Assembly (NCBI GenBank): GCA_910583785.1 | Contig: CAJTZK010000002.1 | Location: 248,001 to 312,000 of the forward strand | From: an uncultured Oscillibacter sp. | GTDB taxonomy: Bacteria > Bacillota > Clostridia > Oscillospirales > Oscillospiraceae | Direction of reading: 5' to 3' | Length of the DNA stretch: 64,000 bases | Part shown: one piece after another, positions 7,871 to 16,971 of the stretch | Layout of the letters: each line of letters starts with the position of its first letter | Numbering within the stretch: the first letter of the stretch is position 1 | Notes under the pieces: generated by a model | Seen by the model: the letters and a program-made list of their open reading frames with translations, nothing else | Database searches by the model: none | What the model was told of the DNA's origin: nothing | Made by a program: the position numbers and the translations under genes

Positions 7871-9961
7871 TTGAGTAGTATGGAACAAAAGCAGAAAATT
7901 TTGATTGTGGACGACTCGGAGCTGAATCGTGCCATCCTGGCCGATATGCTGGACAGCGAGTATGAAATTATCGAGGCGGAAAACGGCCTCCAGGGCGTGG
8001 GCCTGCTCCAGCAGCGGGGAGCCGAGATTTCCCTGGTCCTGCTGGATATCGTCATGCCCCAGATGGACGGCTTCGGCGTCCTGGACGTCATGGCCCAGAA
8101 CCACTGGATCGAGGACATCCCTGTCATCATGATTTCCGCCGAGACGGGCTCCAGCCACATCGAGCGGGCCTACGAGCTGGGCGTCACCGATTTCATCTCC
8201 CGGCCCTTTGACGCGCTGATCGTCCACCGCCGGGTGGTGAACACCATCATGCTCTACGCCAAGCAAAAGCGCCTGGCCAACATGGTGGCGGACCAGATTT
8301 ACGAAAACGAGCAGCGCAGCAGCCTGCTCATTGATATCCTCAGCCACATTGTGGAGTTCCGGAACGGCGAGAGCGGCCTTCATGTCCTCAACGTCCGCAC
8401 GCTGACGGAGCTGATGCTGAACCACCTGGTCCAGAAGACGGACCGCTACCCCCTCTCCCCCTCGGACATTTCCATGATCTGCACGGCCTCGGCCCTGCAT
8501 GACATCGGCAAGATCTCCATCGACGAAAAAATCCTCAACAAGCCCGGCCGCTTCACTGACGAGGAGTTCGCCATTATGAAGACCCACTCCATGGCCGGGG
8601 CGGAGATGCTGGAAAACCTCCCCATCCATCAGGACGACCCGCTGGTGAAGGTGGCTTACGACATCTGCCGCTGGCACCACGAGCGCTGGGACGGGCGGGG
8701 CTACCCCGACGGGCTCCGGGGGGACGAGATTCCCATTGCCGCCCAGATCGTGGCCCTGGCGGACGTGTATGACGCCTTGACCTCGAAACGCTGCTATAAG
8801 GACTCCTTCTCCCACGAGAAGGCGGTGGAGATGATCCTGGCGGGCCAGTGCGGCACCTTCAACCCCCTGCTGATGGACTGCCTGCGGGAGCTGGCCCCCG
8901 ACCTGCCCACGCTGATGAGCGGCAGCAACACCGTGGCCCAGCGGGACCGGCGGGAGATGCAGAAGGTGGCCCAGGAGATGCGCCGCCACGAGGAGCTCAC
9001 CGCCTCCGAGCGGACCCTCCAGCTCCTGGAACACGAGCGGATGAAGTACAGCTTCTTCGCCGACATGAGCAAGGAAATCCAGTTCGAGTTCACCGTCTCC
9101 CCGCCTATGATTACCCTCTCCAACTGGGGCGCCGAGCACCTGGGCCTGGCGGAAATCATCATGGACCCCTACCACCACCCCGAAGCCCAGGGCGTCATGG
9201 AGGCCTCGGATTTCCAAACCCTGGCCGACACCCTGCGGAGCACCAGCCCGGAGCTCCCGGTGGTGACCTACGACTGCAAGCTGAATTACAAGGGCGACTG
9301 GCGCTGGACCCAGATTGTGGCCCGGGCCACCTGGTCCAGCGACGAGCCCCCCCGCTATACCGGCGCCATTGGCAAGGCCATCGACATCCATGACTCCCGG
9401 ATGAAGCTGAACGCCTTGGAGCGCATGGCCTCCCACGACGCCCTCACGGGCCTTTTGAACCACGCCTACGCCAAAAAGCGCATCCTGGAGCGGATCGAGA
9501 CCCGCCCCGCCGCATCCTACGCCCTGGTCATCTTCGACCTGGACCACTTTAAAACCGCCAACGATACTTATGGGCACTCCTTTGGCGACCAGGTCCTGAT
9601 CCACCTGTCGGAGAAGCTCCGCCAGTGCATCCGGGGCGGCGACATCGCCGCCCGGGCCGGGGGAGACGAATTTTTAATCTTCCTGGAGTACAAGGACGAC
9701 GTGGAGGTTGTGATCTCCCGCATCTTCCAGTCCCTCTGCGGCCAGTTCGAGCAGTTCCCCCTTTCCATCAGCATGGGCGTGGCCCTGACGGCTTCGGTGC
9801 CCGGCGGATACGACGCCCTGTTCCACGCGGCGGACGCGGCCCTTTACACCGTCAAGCGGGGCGGACGGGGCCAATACCGGTTCTATGACGAAACCATGCG
9901 CGAGACGCTTTCCGTCATCTCCCCCATCGAGGACGGCGGGGACGCGCACGAGGACGCTTAA
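7871..9961 (+). CDS. Response regulator with HD-GYP phosphodiesterase and GGDEF cyclase domains
   Basis: 696 residues. Receiver domain (about 8-122) with acceptor Asp59 in LLDIVMPQMDG; the usual Lys near residue 112 is Arg (DFISRPFD). Next is an HD-GYP domain (about 150-330) with ALHDIGK (His210-Asp211) and GRGYPDG, a PAS-like region (about 390-508), and a GGDEF domain with intact GGDEF (597-601) preceded by an RxxD product-inhibition site (588-591). It therefore carries intact motifs both to degrade and to make cyclic di-GMP. The TTG start is preferred because AAGGAAGTGATC lies at normal distance; the ATG at 7880 is too far from it. It heads an operon with an Hpt protein and a hybrid kinase. 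Confidence 0.93.
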   Translation: MSSMEQKQKILIVDDSELNRAILADMLDSEYEIIEAENGLQGVGLLQQRGAEISLVLLDIVMPQMDGFGVLDVMAQNHWIEDIPVIMISAETGSSHIERAYELGVTDFISRPFDALIVHRRVVNTIMLYAKQKRLANMVADQIYENEQRSSLLIDILSHIVEFRNGESGLHVLNVRTLTELMLNHLVQKTDRYPLSPSDISMICTASALHDIGKISIDEKILNKPGRFTDEEFAIMKTHSMAGAEMLENLPIHQDDPLVKVAYDICRWHHERWDGRGYPDGLRGDEIPIAAQIVALADVYDALTSKRCYKDSFSHEKAVEMILAGQCGTFNPLLMDCLRELAPDLPTLMSGSNTVAQRDRREMQKVAQEMRRHEELTASERTLQLLEHERMKYSFFADMSKEIQFEFTVSPPMITLSNWGAEHLGLAEIIMDPYHHPEAQGVMEASDFQTLADTLRSTSPELPVVTYDCKLNYKGDWRWTQIVARATWSSDEPPRYTGAIGKAIDIHDSRMKLNALERMASHDALTGLLNHAYAKKRILERIETRPAASYALVIFDLDHFKTANDTYGHSFGDQVLIHLSEKLRQCIRGGDIAARAGGDEFLIFLEYKDDVEVVISRIFQSLCGQFEQFPLSISMGVALTASVPGGYDALFHAADAALYTVKRGGRGQYRFYDETMRETLSVISPIEDGGDAHEDA

Positions 9962-9984
9962 AGACATATAAGGAGGAGCCCCCT

Positions 9985-10347
9985 ATGACCTTACAGGAGT
10001 GCTACGCCGCCATGGGTGGCAATTATGAAGACGTCATCGGCCGCCTGCGCAGCGAGCGGCTGGTGCAGAAGTTCGTCCTGAAATTTTTGGACGACGGCAG
10101 CTACAGCCTTCTCTGCCAGTCCCTGGAGGAGAAGAATTATGAGGAGGCCTTCCGGGCCGCCCACACGATCAAGGGCGTGTGCCAGAACCTGAGCATCAAC
10201 AAGCTCCAGGCGTCCAGCAGCCGCCTCTGCGAATCTCTGCGGAACGGCTACACGCCGGAGTCCGACGCTTTGGCGGAGGAGGTGCGGGCGGATTACGCGC
10301 AGACTGTAGCCGCCATCCAGGCCTTCCAGAAAGAGAGCGCGGGATGA
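9985..10347 (+). CDS. Histidine phosphotransfer (Hpt) protein
   Basis: 120 residues with the Hpt motif AAHTIKGVC, phospho-acceptor His60, in a small all-helical protein. Hpt proteins carry phosphate between receiver domains in multistep relays. The ATG follows TAAGGAGGAG. It lies 23 bp after the receiver/HD-GYP/GGDEF gene and overlaps the next gene by ATGA, so the three are one operon. It is the likely carrier between the receivers of the hybrid kinase and the receiver of the c-di-GMP protein; that route is inferred from neighbourhood. Confidence 0.9.
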   Translation: MTLQECYAAMGGNYEDVIGRLRSERLVQKFVLKFLDDGSYSLLCQSLEEKNYEEAFRAAHTIKGVCQNLSINKLQASSSRLCESLRNGYTPESDALAEEVRADYAQTVAAIQAFQKESAG

Positions 10348-12911
10348 AGAAGCTTCTCAACAGCGCCACCCGCTTCCTCACCGTCAGCCTGGCGCTGGTT
10401 CTCCTGCTGACGGTGTGCATCTTCTCCTTCCTGGCCTTCTTCATGAGCGGAAAAAGCGCCGAGACCATCAGCGCCGTGGGCACCACCTACATGACGGGCA
10501 TGGGGGAGAAGGTCACCCAGCACTTTGCCACCACCATTGAGCTGCGCCTGTCCCAGGTGGACTCCCTGGTGGGGAGCATCCCCCCGGACAGCGGCTCTCC
10601 CTCCGCCCTGCGGGCGGAGCTGGCCCGGAACGCCAAGGCCCGGGATTTTGTGGCCCTGGCCTACTATTCCCCCTCCGGCGAGTTCGACATGATCTACGGC
10701 GAGGAGCCCGTCCTGGCGGACCCGGACTCCTTCCTGGCCTCCATGAACAACGGGGACAAGAAGGTGGCCGTGGCCTCCATCGCCACGGGGCAGAAGGACG
10801 TGCTCCTGGGCGTCTCCGCCGGGTACCGCATGGCGGACGGGACGCTCTCCACCGCCCTGGTGGCCAGCCTCCCCGCCGATTACATTGCCGAGACCCTCTC
10901 CCTTTACAGTGAAAACACCCTGGTCTACTCCCACATCATCCGCCGGGACGGCACCTTCGTCATCCGCAGCGGCGACGCTTTCCGGGAGAACTACTTTAAC
11001 CGCATCCAGGCCATGTTCGAGGAACAGGGGGAAAGCGGGGATCGGTACATCCGGGAGCTGGAGGCCGCCATGGACGCCGGGGAGGACTACACCACGCTCC
11101 TCACCTTCGGCAGCGAGCGGCGGCACCTGCAGTGCAACAAGCTCCCCTACTCCGAGTGGTTTCTCATCACCGTGCTGCCCTACGGCCAGCTGGACGAATC
11201 CGTCAGCGAGCTCAGCCGCACCTGGCTGTACATGGCCTTCCTGGGCTGCGCCGTGGTGCTGCTGGCCCTGCTGCTGGTGTTCTGGCAGTATTCCCGGCTT
11301 CTCCGGGAGCAGATGGTGGAGCTGGAGGCCGCCCGGAAGGAGGCCGTCCACGCCAACAAGGCCAAAAGCGAATTCCTCTCCAACATGTCCCACGACATCC
11401 GGACCCCCATGAACGCCATTGTGGGCATGACGGCCATTGCCACCGCCAACATTGACGACAAGCAGCAGGTGCAAAACTGCCTGAAAAAAATCACCCTCTC
11501 CAGCCGCCACCTCCTGGGCCTTATCAACGACGTGCTGGACATGAGCAAAATCGAAAGCGGCAAGCTGACGCTGAACATGGACCAGGTTTCCCTCCGGGAG
11601 GTGATGGACAGCATCGTCAGCATCGCCCAGCCCCAGGTCCGCTCCAAGCACCAGCAGTTTGACGTGTTCATCCACGACATCTCCACGGAGAATGTCTGCT
11701 GCGACAGCGTGCGGCTGAACCAGGTCCTGCTGAACATCCTGGGCAACGCCCTGAAATTCACCCCCGACGGCGGGCTGATCCAGGTCTCCCTCTACGAGGA
11801 GCCCTCCCCCCAGGGAGAGGACTACGTGCGGACCCACATCGTCGTCAAGGACAACGGCATCGGCATGACCCCGGAAATCAAGGCAAAAATCTTTGAGTCC
11901 TTCGTCCGGGAGGACAGCGCCCGGGTCCGCCGGACCGAGGGCTCCGGCCTGGGCATGGCCATTACCAAGTACATTGTGGACACCATGGGCGGCACCATTG
12001 AAGTGGAGAGCGAGCTGGGCAAAGGCAGCGAGTTCCATGTCACCCTGGACCTCCAGCGGGCCGAAACCCTGGAGGAGGAGATGATCCTCCCCGAGTGGAA
12101 CATCCTGGTGGTGGACGACGACCAGCAGCTCTGCGAGAGCACCACCGCCTCCTTGAAGTCCATCGGCGTCAAGGCCGACTGGGCCCTGAACGCGGAAAAG
12201 GCCATGGAGATGCTGGAACGCCAGGCCAAGCTCCGGGACCACTACCACATCATCCTCCTGGACTGGAAGCTCCCGGACATGGACGGCATCTCCGCCGCCA
12301 AGGAGATCCGCCGCCGCTTCGGCAGCGAGACTCCCATTATGCTGATCTCCGCCTACGACTGGAGCGAAATCGAGACGGAGGCCAAGGACGCGGGCATCAC
12401 TGGCTTCATCTCCAAGCCCCTGTTCCGCTCCACCCTCTTCTACGGCCTGCGCCCCTTCATCAACGACGGGAGCTCTGCGGAGGAACCGCGCCATGAGGAC
12501 CAGAGCGCCGACTTCTCCGGCCGCCACATTCTCCTGGCGGAGGACAACGACCTCAACTGGGAGATCGCCAACGAGCTTCTCTCCGACTTGGGCATGGAGC
12601 TGGAATGGGCGGAGAACGGCCGCATCTGCGTGGATAAATTCGAGGCCTCTCCCGTGGGCTTTTACGACGCCGTGCTGATGGACCTCCGCATGCCGGTGAT
12701 GACGGGCTACGAGGCCACGGAGGCCATCCGCAAGCTGGACAGGCCCGACAAGGACGTCCCCATCATTGCCATGACCGCCGACGCTTTCTCCGAAGACATC
12801 AAGAAATGCCTGGACGCGGGTATGAACGCCCACGTGGCGAAACCCATTGACATCCGGGAGGTCGCCCGGCTTTTGGAAAAATTCATCAGCGAACGCCAGT
12901 ACCAGGCGTAA
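10344..12911 (+). CDS. Membrane hybrid histidine kinase with two receiver domains
   Basis: 855 residues. TM1 about 11-34, an extracytoplasmic Cache-like sensor (about 40-285), TM2 about 293-316, HisKA with phospho-acceptor His350 (FLSNMSHDIRTPMNAIVG), HATPase with N box (LLNILGNALKFTPDGG), G1 (DNGIGM) and G2 (GSGLGMAI). Two receivers follow at about 586-705 (LLDWKLPDMDG) and 735-850 (LMDLRMPVMTGY), both with the conserved Asp and Lys. The ATG overlaps the Hpt stop. The kinase lacks its own Hpt domain, and a separate Hpt gene sits directly upstream, so the phosphorelay is complete in this operon apart from the sensed ligand. Confidence 0.94.
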   Translation: MKKLLNSATRFLTVSLALVLLLTVCIFSFLAFFMSGKSAETISAVGTTYMTGMGEKVTQHFATTIELRLSQVDSLVGSIPPDSGSPSALRAELARNAKARDFVALAYYSPSGEFDMIYGEEPVLADPDSFLASMNNGDKKVAVASIATGQKDVLLGVSAGYRMADGTLSTALVASLPADYIAETLSLYSENTLVYSHIIRRDGTFVIRSGDAFRENYFNRIQAMFEEQGESGDRYIRELEAAMDAGEDYTTLLTFGSERRHLQCNKLPYSEWFLITVLPYGQLDESVSELSRTWLYMAFLGCAVVLLALLLVFWQYSRLLREQMVELEAARKEAVHANKAKSEFLSNMSHDIRTPMNAIVGMTAIATANIDDKQQVQNCLKKITLSSRHLLGLINDVLDMSKIESGKLTLNMDQVSLREVMDSIVSIAQPQVRSKHQQFDVFIHDISTENVCCDSVRLNQVLLNILGNALKFTPDGGLIQVSLYEEPSPQGEDYVRTHIVVKDNGIGMTPEIKAKIFESFVREDSARVRRTEGSGLGMAITKYIVDTMGGTIEVESELGKGSEFHVTLDLQRAETLEEEMILPEWNILVVDDDQQLCESTTASLKSIGVKADWALNAEKAMEMLERQAKLRDHYHIILLDWKLPDMDGISAAKEIRRRFGSETPIMLISAYDWSEIETEAKDAGITGFISKPLFRSTLFYGLRPFINDGSSAEEPRHEDQSADFSGRHILLAEDNDLNWEIANELLSDLGMELEWAENGRICVDKFEASPVGFYDAVLMDLRMPVMTGYEATEAIRKLDRPDKDVPIIAMTADAFSEDIKKCLDAGMNAHVAKPIDIREVARLLEKFISERQYQA

Positions 12912-12913
12912 AA

Positions 12914-12950
12914 CAAGGCGGCGGGGAACTCCCCGCCGCCTTGGTATGTT
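12914..12950. terminator. Rho-independent terminator between convergent genes
   Basis: Perfect 13-bp stem CAAGGCGGCGGGG / CCCCGCCGCCTTG with AACT loop (12914-12943). It separates the hybrid kinase from the convergent gene ending at 12957. Confidence 0.85.
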
Positions 12951-12956
12951 TCTTGT

Positions 12957-13466
12957 TCAGCACTCCGCTGTTTCCCCGGCGGATTCCACCGTCTCCGCCG
13001 TTTCCCCGCCAGACCCGGAGGAACCGTCTTCCCGCTCTTCCTCCTCCAGGACGGATTCCCACTCCTTGGGCTTCTCCTTGGGCACCCGGCAGGCCAGGGC
13101 CAGCTTGTAGCCGTCCGGGTCGTTGTCCAGCAGGTACATCTCATCCTGGGGGGGCACCTTGTCGCCCTTCATGATCCGGGAGGCTATTTTCTGGCAGCGG
13201 TCCATGACCTTCAGGGACTCCGACATGGCCTCCAGGTCCCCGCTTTTCCGCTGCTTGGACTCCAGCAGCTTCCGCCGGGCCTCCATGTCCTGGCGGTTCA
13301 CCTCCTGGAGGAAGGCAAGGGCTCCCTGGGACCACGCGGCCCTGTCGCTTCCAGGCCTTGCCCGGGCCCTTCCGCCGCCTGTTCCTGCGGGCTTCTTCTC
13401 TCCCCGGGGCGCGGCCTGTGCGGCCTGTGCGGCCCGCCGCTGCCGCCCGCTGACACTAAGCTCCAT
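12957..13466 (-). CDS. Hypothetical Lys/Glu-rich protein
   Basis: 169 residues from the ATG at 13466, with AAAGGAGG seven bases upstream. An open frame continues 19 codons further but has no such site. The N-terminal 70 residues are basic and Ala/Gly-rich, then come helical segments (SLAFLQEVNRQDMEARRKLLES type) and an acidic tail. No signal peptide, membrane segment or catalytic motif is visible. I do not recognise the family. It is monocistronic, with its own promoter and a shared terminator. Confidence 0.65.
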   Translation of the reverse strand: MELSVSGRQRRAAQAAQAAPRGEKKPAGTGGGRARARPGSDRAAWSQGALAFLQEVNRQDMEARRKLLESKQRKSGDLEAMSESLKVMDRCQKIASRIMKGDKVPPQDEMYLLDNDPDGYKLALACRVPKEKPKEWESVLEEEEREDGSSGSGGETAETVESAGETAEC

Positions 13467-13496
13467 CGCGCGTCCTCCTTTCCAGCGTTCATGTAT

Positions 13497-13525
13497 ACTA
13501 TAACATAGAATCCGGTGGAACACAA
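13497..13525 (-). promoter_or_regulatory. Predicted promoter of the hypothetical gene ending at 12957
   Basis: Minus strand TTGTGT, 17 bp, TATAGT (13502-13497), about 30 bp before the start codon at 13466. Confidence 0.55.
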
Positions 13526-13633
13526 GGCCCTTTTCCTTGTGAAAACTTCCACTTCCCTTTCCCCCCGGAGTGTGTTATCATCAAGTTGCCAGAAGAAGTC
13601 ATACCTTTTTATTTCACAAAGGAGGGCCCCGCC

Positions 13634-15307
13634 ATGCACGTTCCGTCCGACATCGAGATCGCCCAGTCCTGCCAGATGCGCCCCATCGCGGAGATTGCCG
13701 CCGCCGCGGGCGTCGGTTCCCAGTACCTGGAACTCTATGGAAACTACAAGGCCAAGGTGGACCCCCGCCTCCTTCAGGAGAGCCCCCGGGGGGACGGGAA
13801 GCTGATCCTGGTCACCGCCATCAACCCTACCCCCGCCGGGGAGGGGAAAACCACCACCACCGTGGGCCTGGCCGACGCCCTCCGCCGCCTGGGGAAGAAC
13901 ACGCTGGTGGCCCTGCGGGAGCCCTCCCTGGGCCCCGTCTTCGGCGTGAAGGGCGGCGCGGCCGGAGGGGGCTACGCCCAGGTGGTGCCCATGGAGGACA
14001 TCAACCTCCACTTCACCGGGGATTTCCACGCCATCGGCGCGGCCAACAACCTCTGCGCCGCCCTGCTGGACAACCACATCCAGCAGGGGAACGCCCTGGG
14101 AATCGACGTGAAGAAAATCACCTGGAAGCGCTGCGTGGACATGAACGACCGCCAGCTCCGGAACGTCGTGGACGGCCTGGGGGGCCGGATGCAGGGCGTC
14201 CCCCGGGAGGACGGCTTCGACATCACCGTGGCCAGCGAGATCATGGCGGTCCTCTGCCTTTCCAGCAATATCCTGGACCTGAAGGCCCGCCTGGGCCGGA
14301 TGGTGGTGGCCTACACCTACGGCGGCAAGCCCGTCACCGCCCACGATTTGAAGGCCGAGGGAGCCATGGCCGCCCTGCTCAAAGACGCCTTGAAACCCAA
14401 CCTGGTCCAGACCCTGGAGGGCACCCCCGCCTTTATCCACGGCGGGCCCTTCGCCAACATCGCCCACGGCTGCAACTCCGTCATGGCGACGCGGCTGGCC
14501 ATGAAGCTGGCGGACTACGCCGTCACCGAGGCGGGCTTTGGCGCGGACCTGGGGGCGGAGAAGTTCCTGGACATCAAGTGCCGCCTGGCGGGGCTGGTTC
14601 CCAGCGCCGTGGTGGTGGTGGCCACCGTCCGGGCCCTGAAGAACCACGGCGGCGTCCCCAAGGCGGAGCTGAACGCCGAGAACCTGGAGGCCCTGGAGAA
14701 GGGGCTTCCCAACCTGCTCCAGCATGTGGACAACATCAAGAATGTCTACGGCCTGCCCTGCGTCGTGGCCATCAACGCCTTCCCCACGGACACCGCCGCC
14801 GAGCTCAAGCTGGTGGAGGATAAGTGCCGGGAACTGGGCGTGAATGTGGCCCTCAGCGAGGTCTGGGCCAAGGGCGGCGAGGGCGGCACCCTTCTTGCCG
14901 GAGAGGTCCTGCGCCTTTGCGAGGAGCCGGGTGACTTCCGGTTTGCCTATGACGCGGAGGACTCCATCGAAAAGAAGATTAACGGCATCGCCCAAAAGGT
15001 CTACCACGCCGACGGGGCCGTTCTGGCCCCCGCCGCCAAAAAGCAGCTGGCGGAACTGGAGGCCCTGGGCTTCGACAAGCTCCCCGTCTGCATGGCCAAG
15101 ACCCAGTACAGCTTCTCCGACGACCCGGCCCTGCTGGGAGCCCCCAAGGGTTTCACCATCACGGTGCGGAACCTGAAGGTAAGCGCCGGGGCGGGCTTCC
15201 TGGTGGCCCTGACCGGGGACATCATGACCATGCCGGGCCTGCCCAAGGTTCCCGCCGCCGAGAACATCGACGTGGACGAGAACGGCAAGATTACGGGCCT
15301 GTTCTAA
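13634..15307 (+). CDS. fhs: Formate-tetrahydrofolate ligase
   Basis: 557 residues, the normal length. It makes 10-formyl-tetrahydrofolate from formate, THF and ATP, the entry of formate into one-carbon metabolism and the Wood-Ljungdahl methyl branch. The family P-loop TPAGEGKTTTTVGL is at about 66-79, with the conserved REPSLGPVFGVKGGAAGGG segment behind it. The ATG at 13634 has AAAGGAGGG upstream. The next gene is a formate/nitrite-type channel, which fits a formate supply or disposal unit. No ZTP or THF riboswitch could be recognised upstream. Confidence 0.97.
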   Translation: MHVPSDIEIAQSCQMRPIAEIAAAAGVGSQYLELYGNYKAKVDPRLLQESPRGDGKLILVTAINPTPAGEGKTTTTVGLADALRRLGKNTLVALREPSLGPVFGVKGGAAGGGYAQVVPMEDINLHFTGDFHAIGAANNLCAALLDNHIQQGNALGIDVKKITWKRCVDMNDRQLRNVVDGLGGRMQGVPREDGFDITVASEIMAVLCLSSNILDLKARLGRMVVAYTYGGKPVTAHDLKAEGAMAALLKDALKPNLVQTLEGTPAFIHGGPFANIAHGCNSVMATRLAMKLADYAVTEAGFGADLGAEKFLDIKCRLAGLVPSAVVVVATVRALKNHGGVPKAELNAENLEALEKGLPNLLQHVDNIKNVYGLPCVVAINAFPTDTAAELKLVEDKCRELGVNVALSEVWAKGGEGGTLLAGEVLRLCEEPGDFRFAYDAEDSIEKKINGIAQKVYHADGAVLAPAAKKQLAELEALGFDKLPVCMAKTQYSFSDDPALLGAPKGFTITVRNLKVSAGAGFLVALTGDIMTMPGLPKVPAAENIDVDENGKITGLF

Positions 15308-15409
15308 GTTACTTTTTTCGAGAAAAAAGGAACCAAAAAAGCTTTATTTCGCTCTGGTAGTCCGGCACTTACCCAAGCCGGAGCGACGGCAACGAAAGCG
15401 GGTGGAACA
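15308..15409 (+). other. Leader between fhs and the formate channel
   Basis: Contains an AT palindrome CTTTTTTC-GA-GAAAAAAG (15312-15329) and a CCGGC/GCCGG hairpin (about 15361-15381). Neither looks like a strong terminator, so the two genes may be cotranscribed. Confidence 0.35.
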
Positions 15410-16225
15410 TTGAGCTATCTTTCCCCCAAAGAATTTTTGGAGCGTTACGCCGCCGGAGGGACGGCCAAGACCCAACGGGCCGCCGGAGAACTCCTGGCCC
15501 TGGCCGTCCTGGCGGGGGCCCTCATCGCCCTGGGCTGCGCCGCCACCAGCACCGCCGTCCATGGGCTGGAAAACGTGGGCCTGGCCCGGACCGTCTCCGG
15601 CCTCCTGTTCCCCTTCGGCCTGTGCATGGTCCTGGTCACCGGGGCGGAGCTCTTCACCGGGAACAGCCTGCTGGTCCTCTCCCTGCTGGAGAAAAAATGC
15701 ACCCTCCCCGGCCTCCTGCGGAACTGGGGAATCGTTTACCTGGGGAACTTCCTGGGGGCCCTTCTGGCGGCGGCGGGCTGCGTGTGGTTTGGGCAGCTGG
15801 ACTACTCCGCTGGAGGCTTAGCGGCCTACACCATCCGCCTGGCCGCCGGGAAGTGCGCCCTGCCCTTCTTAAACGGCCTCGGCCTGGGGATTTTCTGCAA
15901 CGTCCTGGTGTGCCTGGGGGTCCTGCTGGCCCTCTCGGCCCAGGACGGGGCGGGACGGCTCATGGGGGCCTTCCTCCCCGTGTGCTACTTTGTGATCTGC
16001 GGCTTCGAGCATTGCGTGGCAAACATGTACTACATCGCCGCCGGGCTTCTGGCGGTGCGGAATCCCCAGTACCTCCAGCTGGCCCAGGAGGCCGGGACGG
16101 ACCTCTCCGCCCTGACGGTGGGAAACTTCCTCCTGGGGAACCTCCTCCCCGTCACCCTGGGGAACATCCTGGGGGGCGCGGGACTGGCGGTGCTTCTCTG
16201 GTACGCACATTTGGAAAAGGACTAA
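15410..16225 (+). CDS. Formate/nitrite transporter family channel
   Basis: 271 residues with six to seven hydrophobic segments and FNT signatures: LFTGNSLLVLSL in the third segment region, a broken helix near WGIVYLGNFLGALL, and ICGFEHCVANMYYIAAGL. FNT proteins are pentameric channels passing formate, nitrite or hydrosulfide. With fhs directly upstream, formate is the likely substrate; this is inference. Translation appears to start at TTG (15410) after a weak GGGTGG site; no better in-frame start is seen. Confidence 0.9.
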   Translation: MSYLSPKEFLERYAAGGTAKTQRAAGELLALAVLAGALIALGCAATSTAVHGLENVGLARTVSGLLFPFGLCMVLVTGAELFTGNSLLVLSLLEKKCTLPGLLRNWGIVYLGNFLGALLAAAGCVWFGQLDYSAGGLAAYTIRLAAGKCALPFLNGLGLGIFCNVLVCLGVLLALSAQDGAGRLMGAFLPVCYFVICGFEHCVANMYYIAAGLLAVRNPQYLQLAQEAGTDLSALTVGNFLLGNLLPVTLGNILGGAGLAVLLWYAHLEKD

Positions 16226-16232
16226 ACACACC

Positions 16233-16263
16233 GGGCCGGGAGGCGACGCCTCCCGGCCCTTTT
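16233..16263 (+). terminator. Rho-independent terminator after the FNT channel
   Basis: 12-bp stem GGGCCGGGAGGC / GCCTCCCGGCCC followed by TTTT. Confidence 0.85.
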
Positions 16264-16619
16264 AACTGCTGATAGAGCCCGAGCCCTGGCCCAGCTCCAC
16301 CCGGGCAGTCTCGTTCCCCGCCTCGTCCCAGCCCACGGCCACGGCGTCAAGGCGAGGGTGGTAGTCCGTCCAGCCGAAGGGCGGGTAGGTCCGAAACAGG
16401 AAATAGTACCGCCCGTCTTTTTCCATCCAGCAAAGCCCGGATACACACCACTGCGGTCAGAACTACCGCCGCCCGGCCCAGCCACAGCCAGCCTCTTCCC
16501 CGGTACTGCCTCGCCATCTCCCGGCCGATCTCCGCCGGGTCCCCCATGGCCTCCAGGCGCCACTCTTCCGCCAGTTCCGCGTCCCAGCCTATGTCCAGCA
16601 GGGTCTCCCCCCGGGTCAT
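16262..16619 (-). pseudogene. Truncated, frameshifted membrane protein with permease-prefix (HAAS-like) domain
   Basis: From the ATG at 16619 one frame encodes about 64 residues. These are a helical prefix (EEWRLEAMGDPAEIGREMARQ), typical of proteins paired with PadR regulators, and one membrane helix (LGRAAVVLTAVVCIRALL). The likely continuation lies in another frame (starting near CWMEKDGRYYFLFRTYPPF) and ends at TAA 16262. The total of about 118 codons is far shorter than such membrane proteins, so besides the frameshift an internal deletion is likely. The start overlaps the padR stop (ATGA). The remaining frames contain no alternative gene. Confidence 0.6.
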
Positions 16620-16954
16620 ACCGGTTCCGCCTCCGCGCCGCCCCGCAGCACGTCGTTCACCGCCCCGGAGTACCGCTTCCAGGCGGCCTCCTCCTCCCGG
16701 AAGGCCCCCTGCCCCTTCCGGGTGAGGTGGTAGTACTTCCGCTCCCGGCCCGTGGGGGCCTGCTTCCGGTAGGCCTCCACAAAGCCCTCCTGCTCCAGCC
16801 CGTGGAGCACCGGGTACAGCGTCCCCTCCTTCATGTCGAAGGTGTGGTTGGACCGCCGGGCCAGCTCCACGATCATCTGGTATCCATACATGTCCTCTCC
16901 CGCCAGCAGGGACAGCGCCAGCAGCCGGGTGTGCTCAATGGCCTGCTTCTTCAT
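16616..16954 (-). CDS. PadR family transcriptional regulator
   Basis: 112 residues forming the winged helix of PadR proteins: LLALSLLAGEDMYGYQMIV, then KEGTLYPVLHGLEQEGFV and the wing TGRERKYYHLTRKGQ. PadR repressors usually control an adjacent membrane protein or exporter and their own promoter. The ATG has AGGAGG eight bases upstream. It is coupled to the broken membrane gene downstream. A 39-bp nested palindrome in front of it is the probable operator. Confidence 0.93.
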   Translation of the reverse strand: MKKQAIEHTRLLALSLLAGEDMYGYQMIVELARRSNHTFDMKEGTLYPVLHGLEQEGFVEAYRKQAPTGRERKYYHLTRKGQGAFREEEAAWKRYSGAVNDVLRGGAEAEPV

Positions 16955-16971
16955 CGCGCCCGCCTCCTATA

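Noticed and set aside
13500..13634. ZTP or THF riboswitch before fhs
   Set aside because: The fhs leader is short and lacks the conserved cores of either class.
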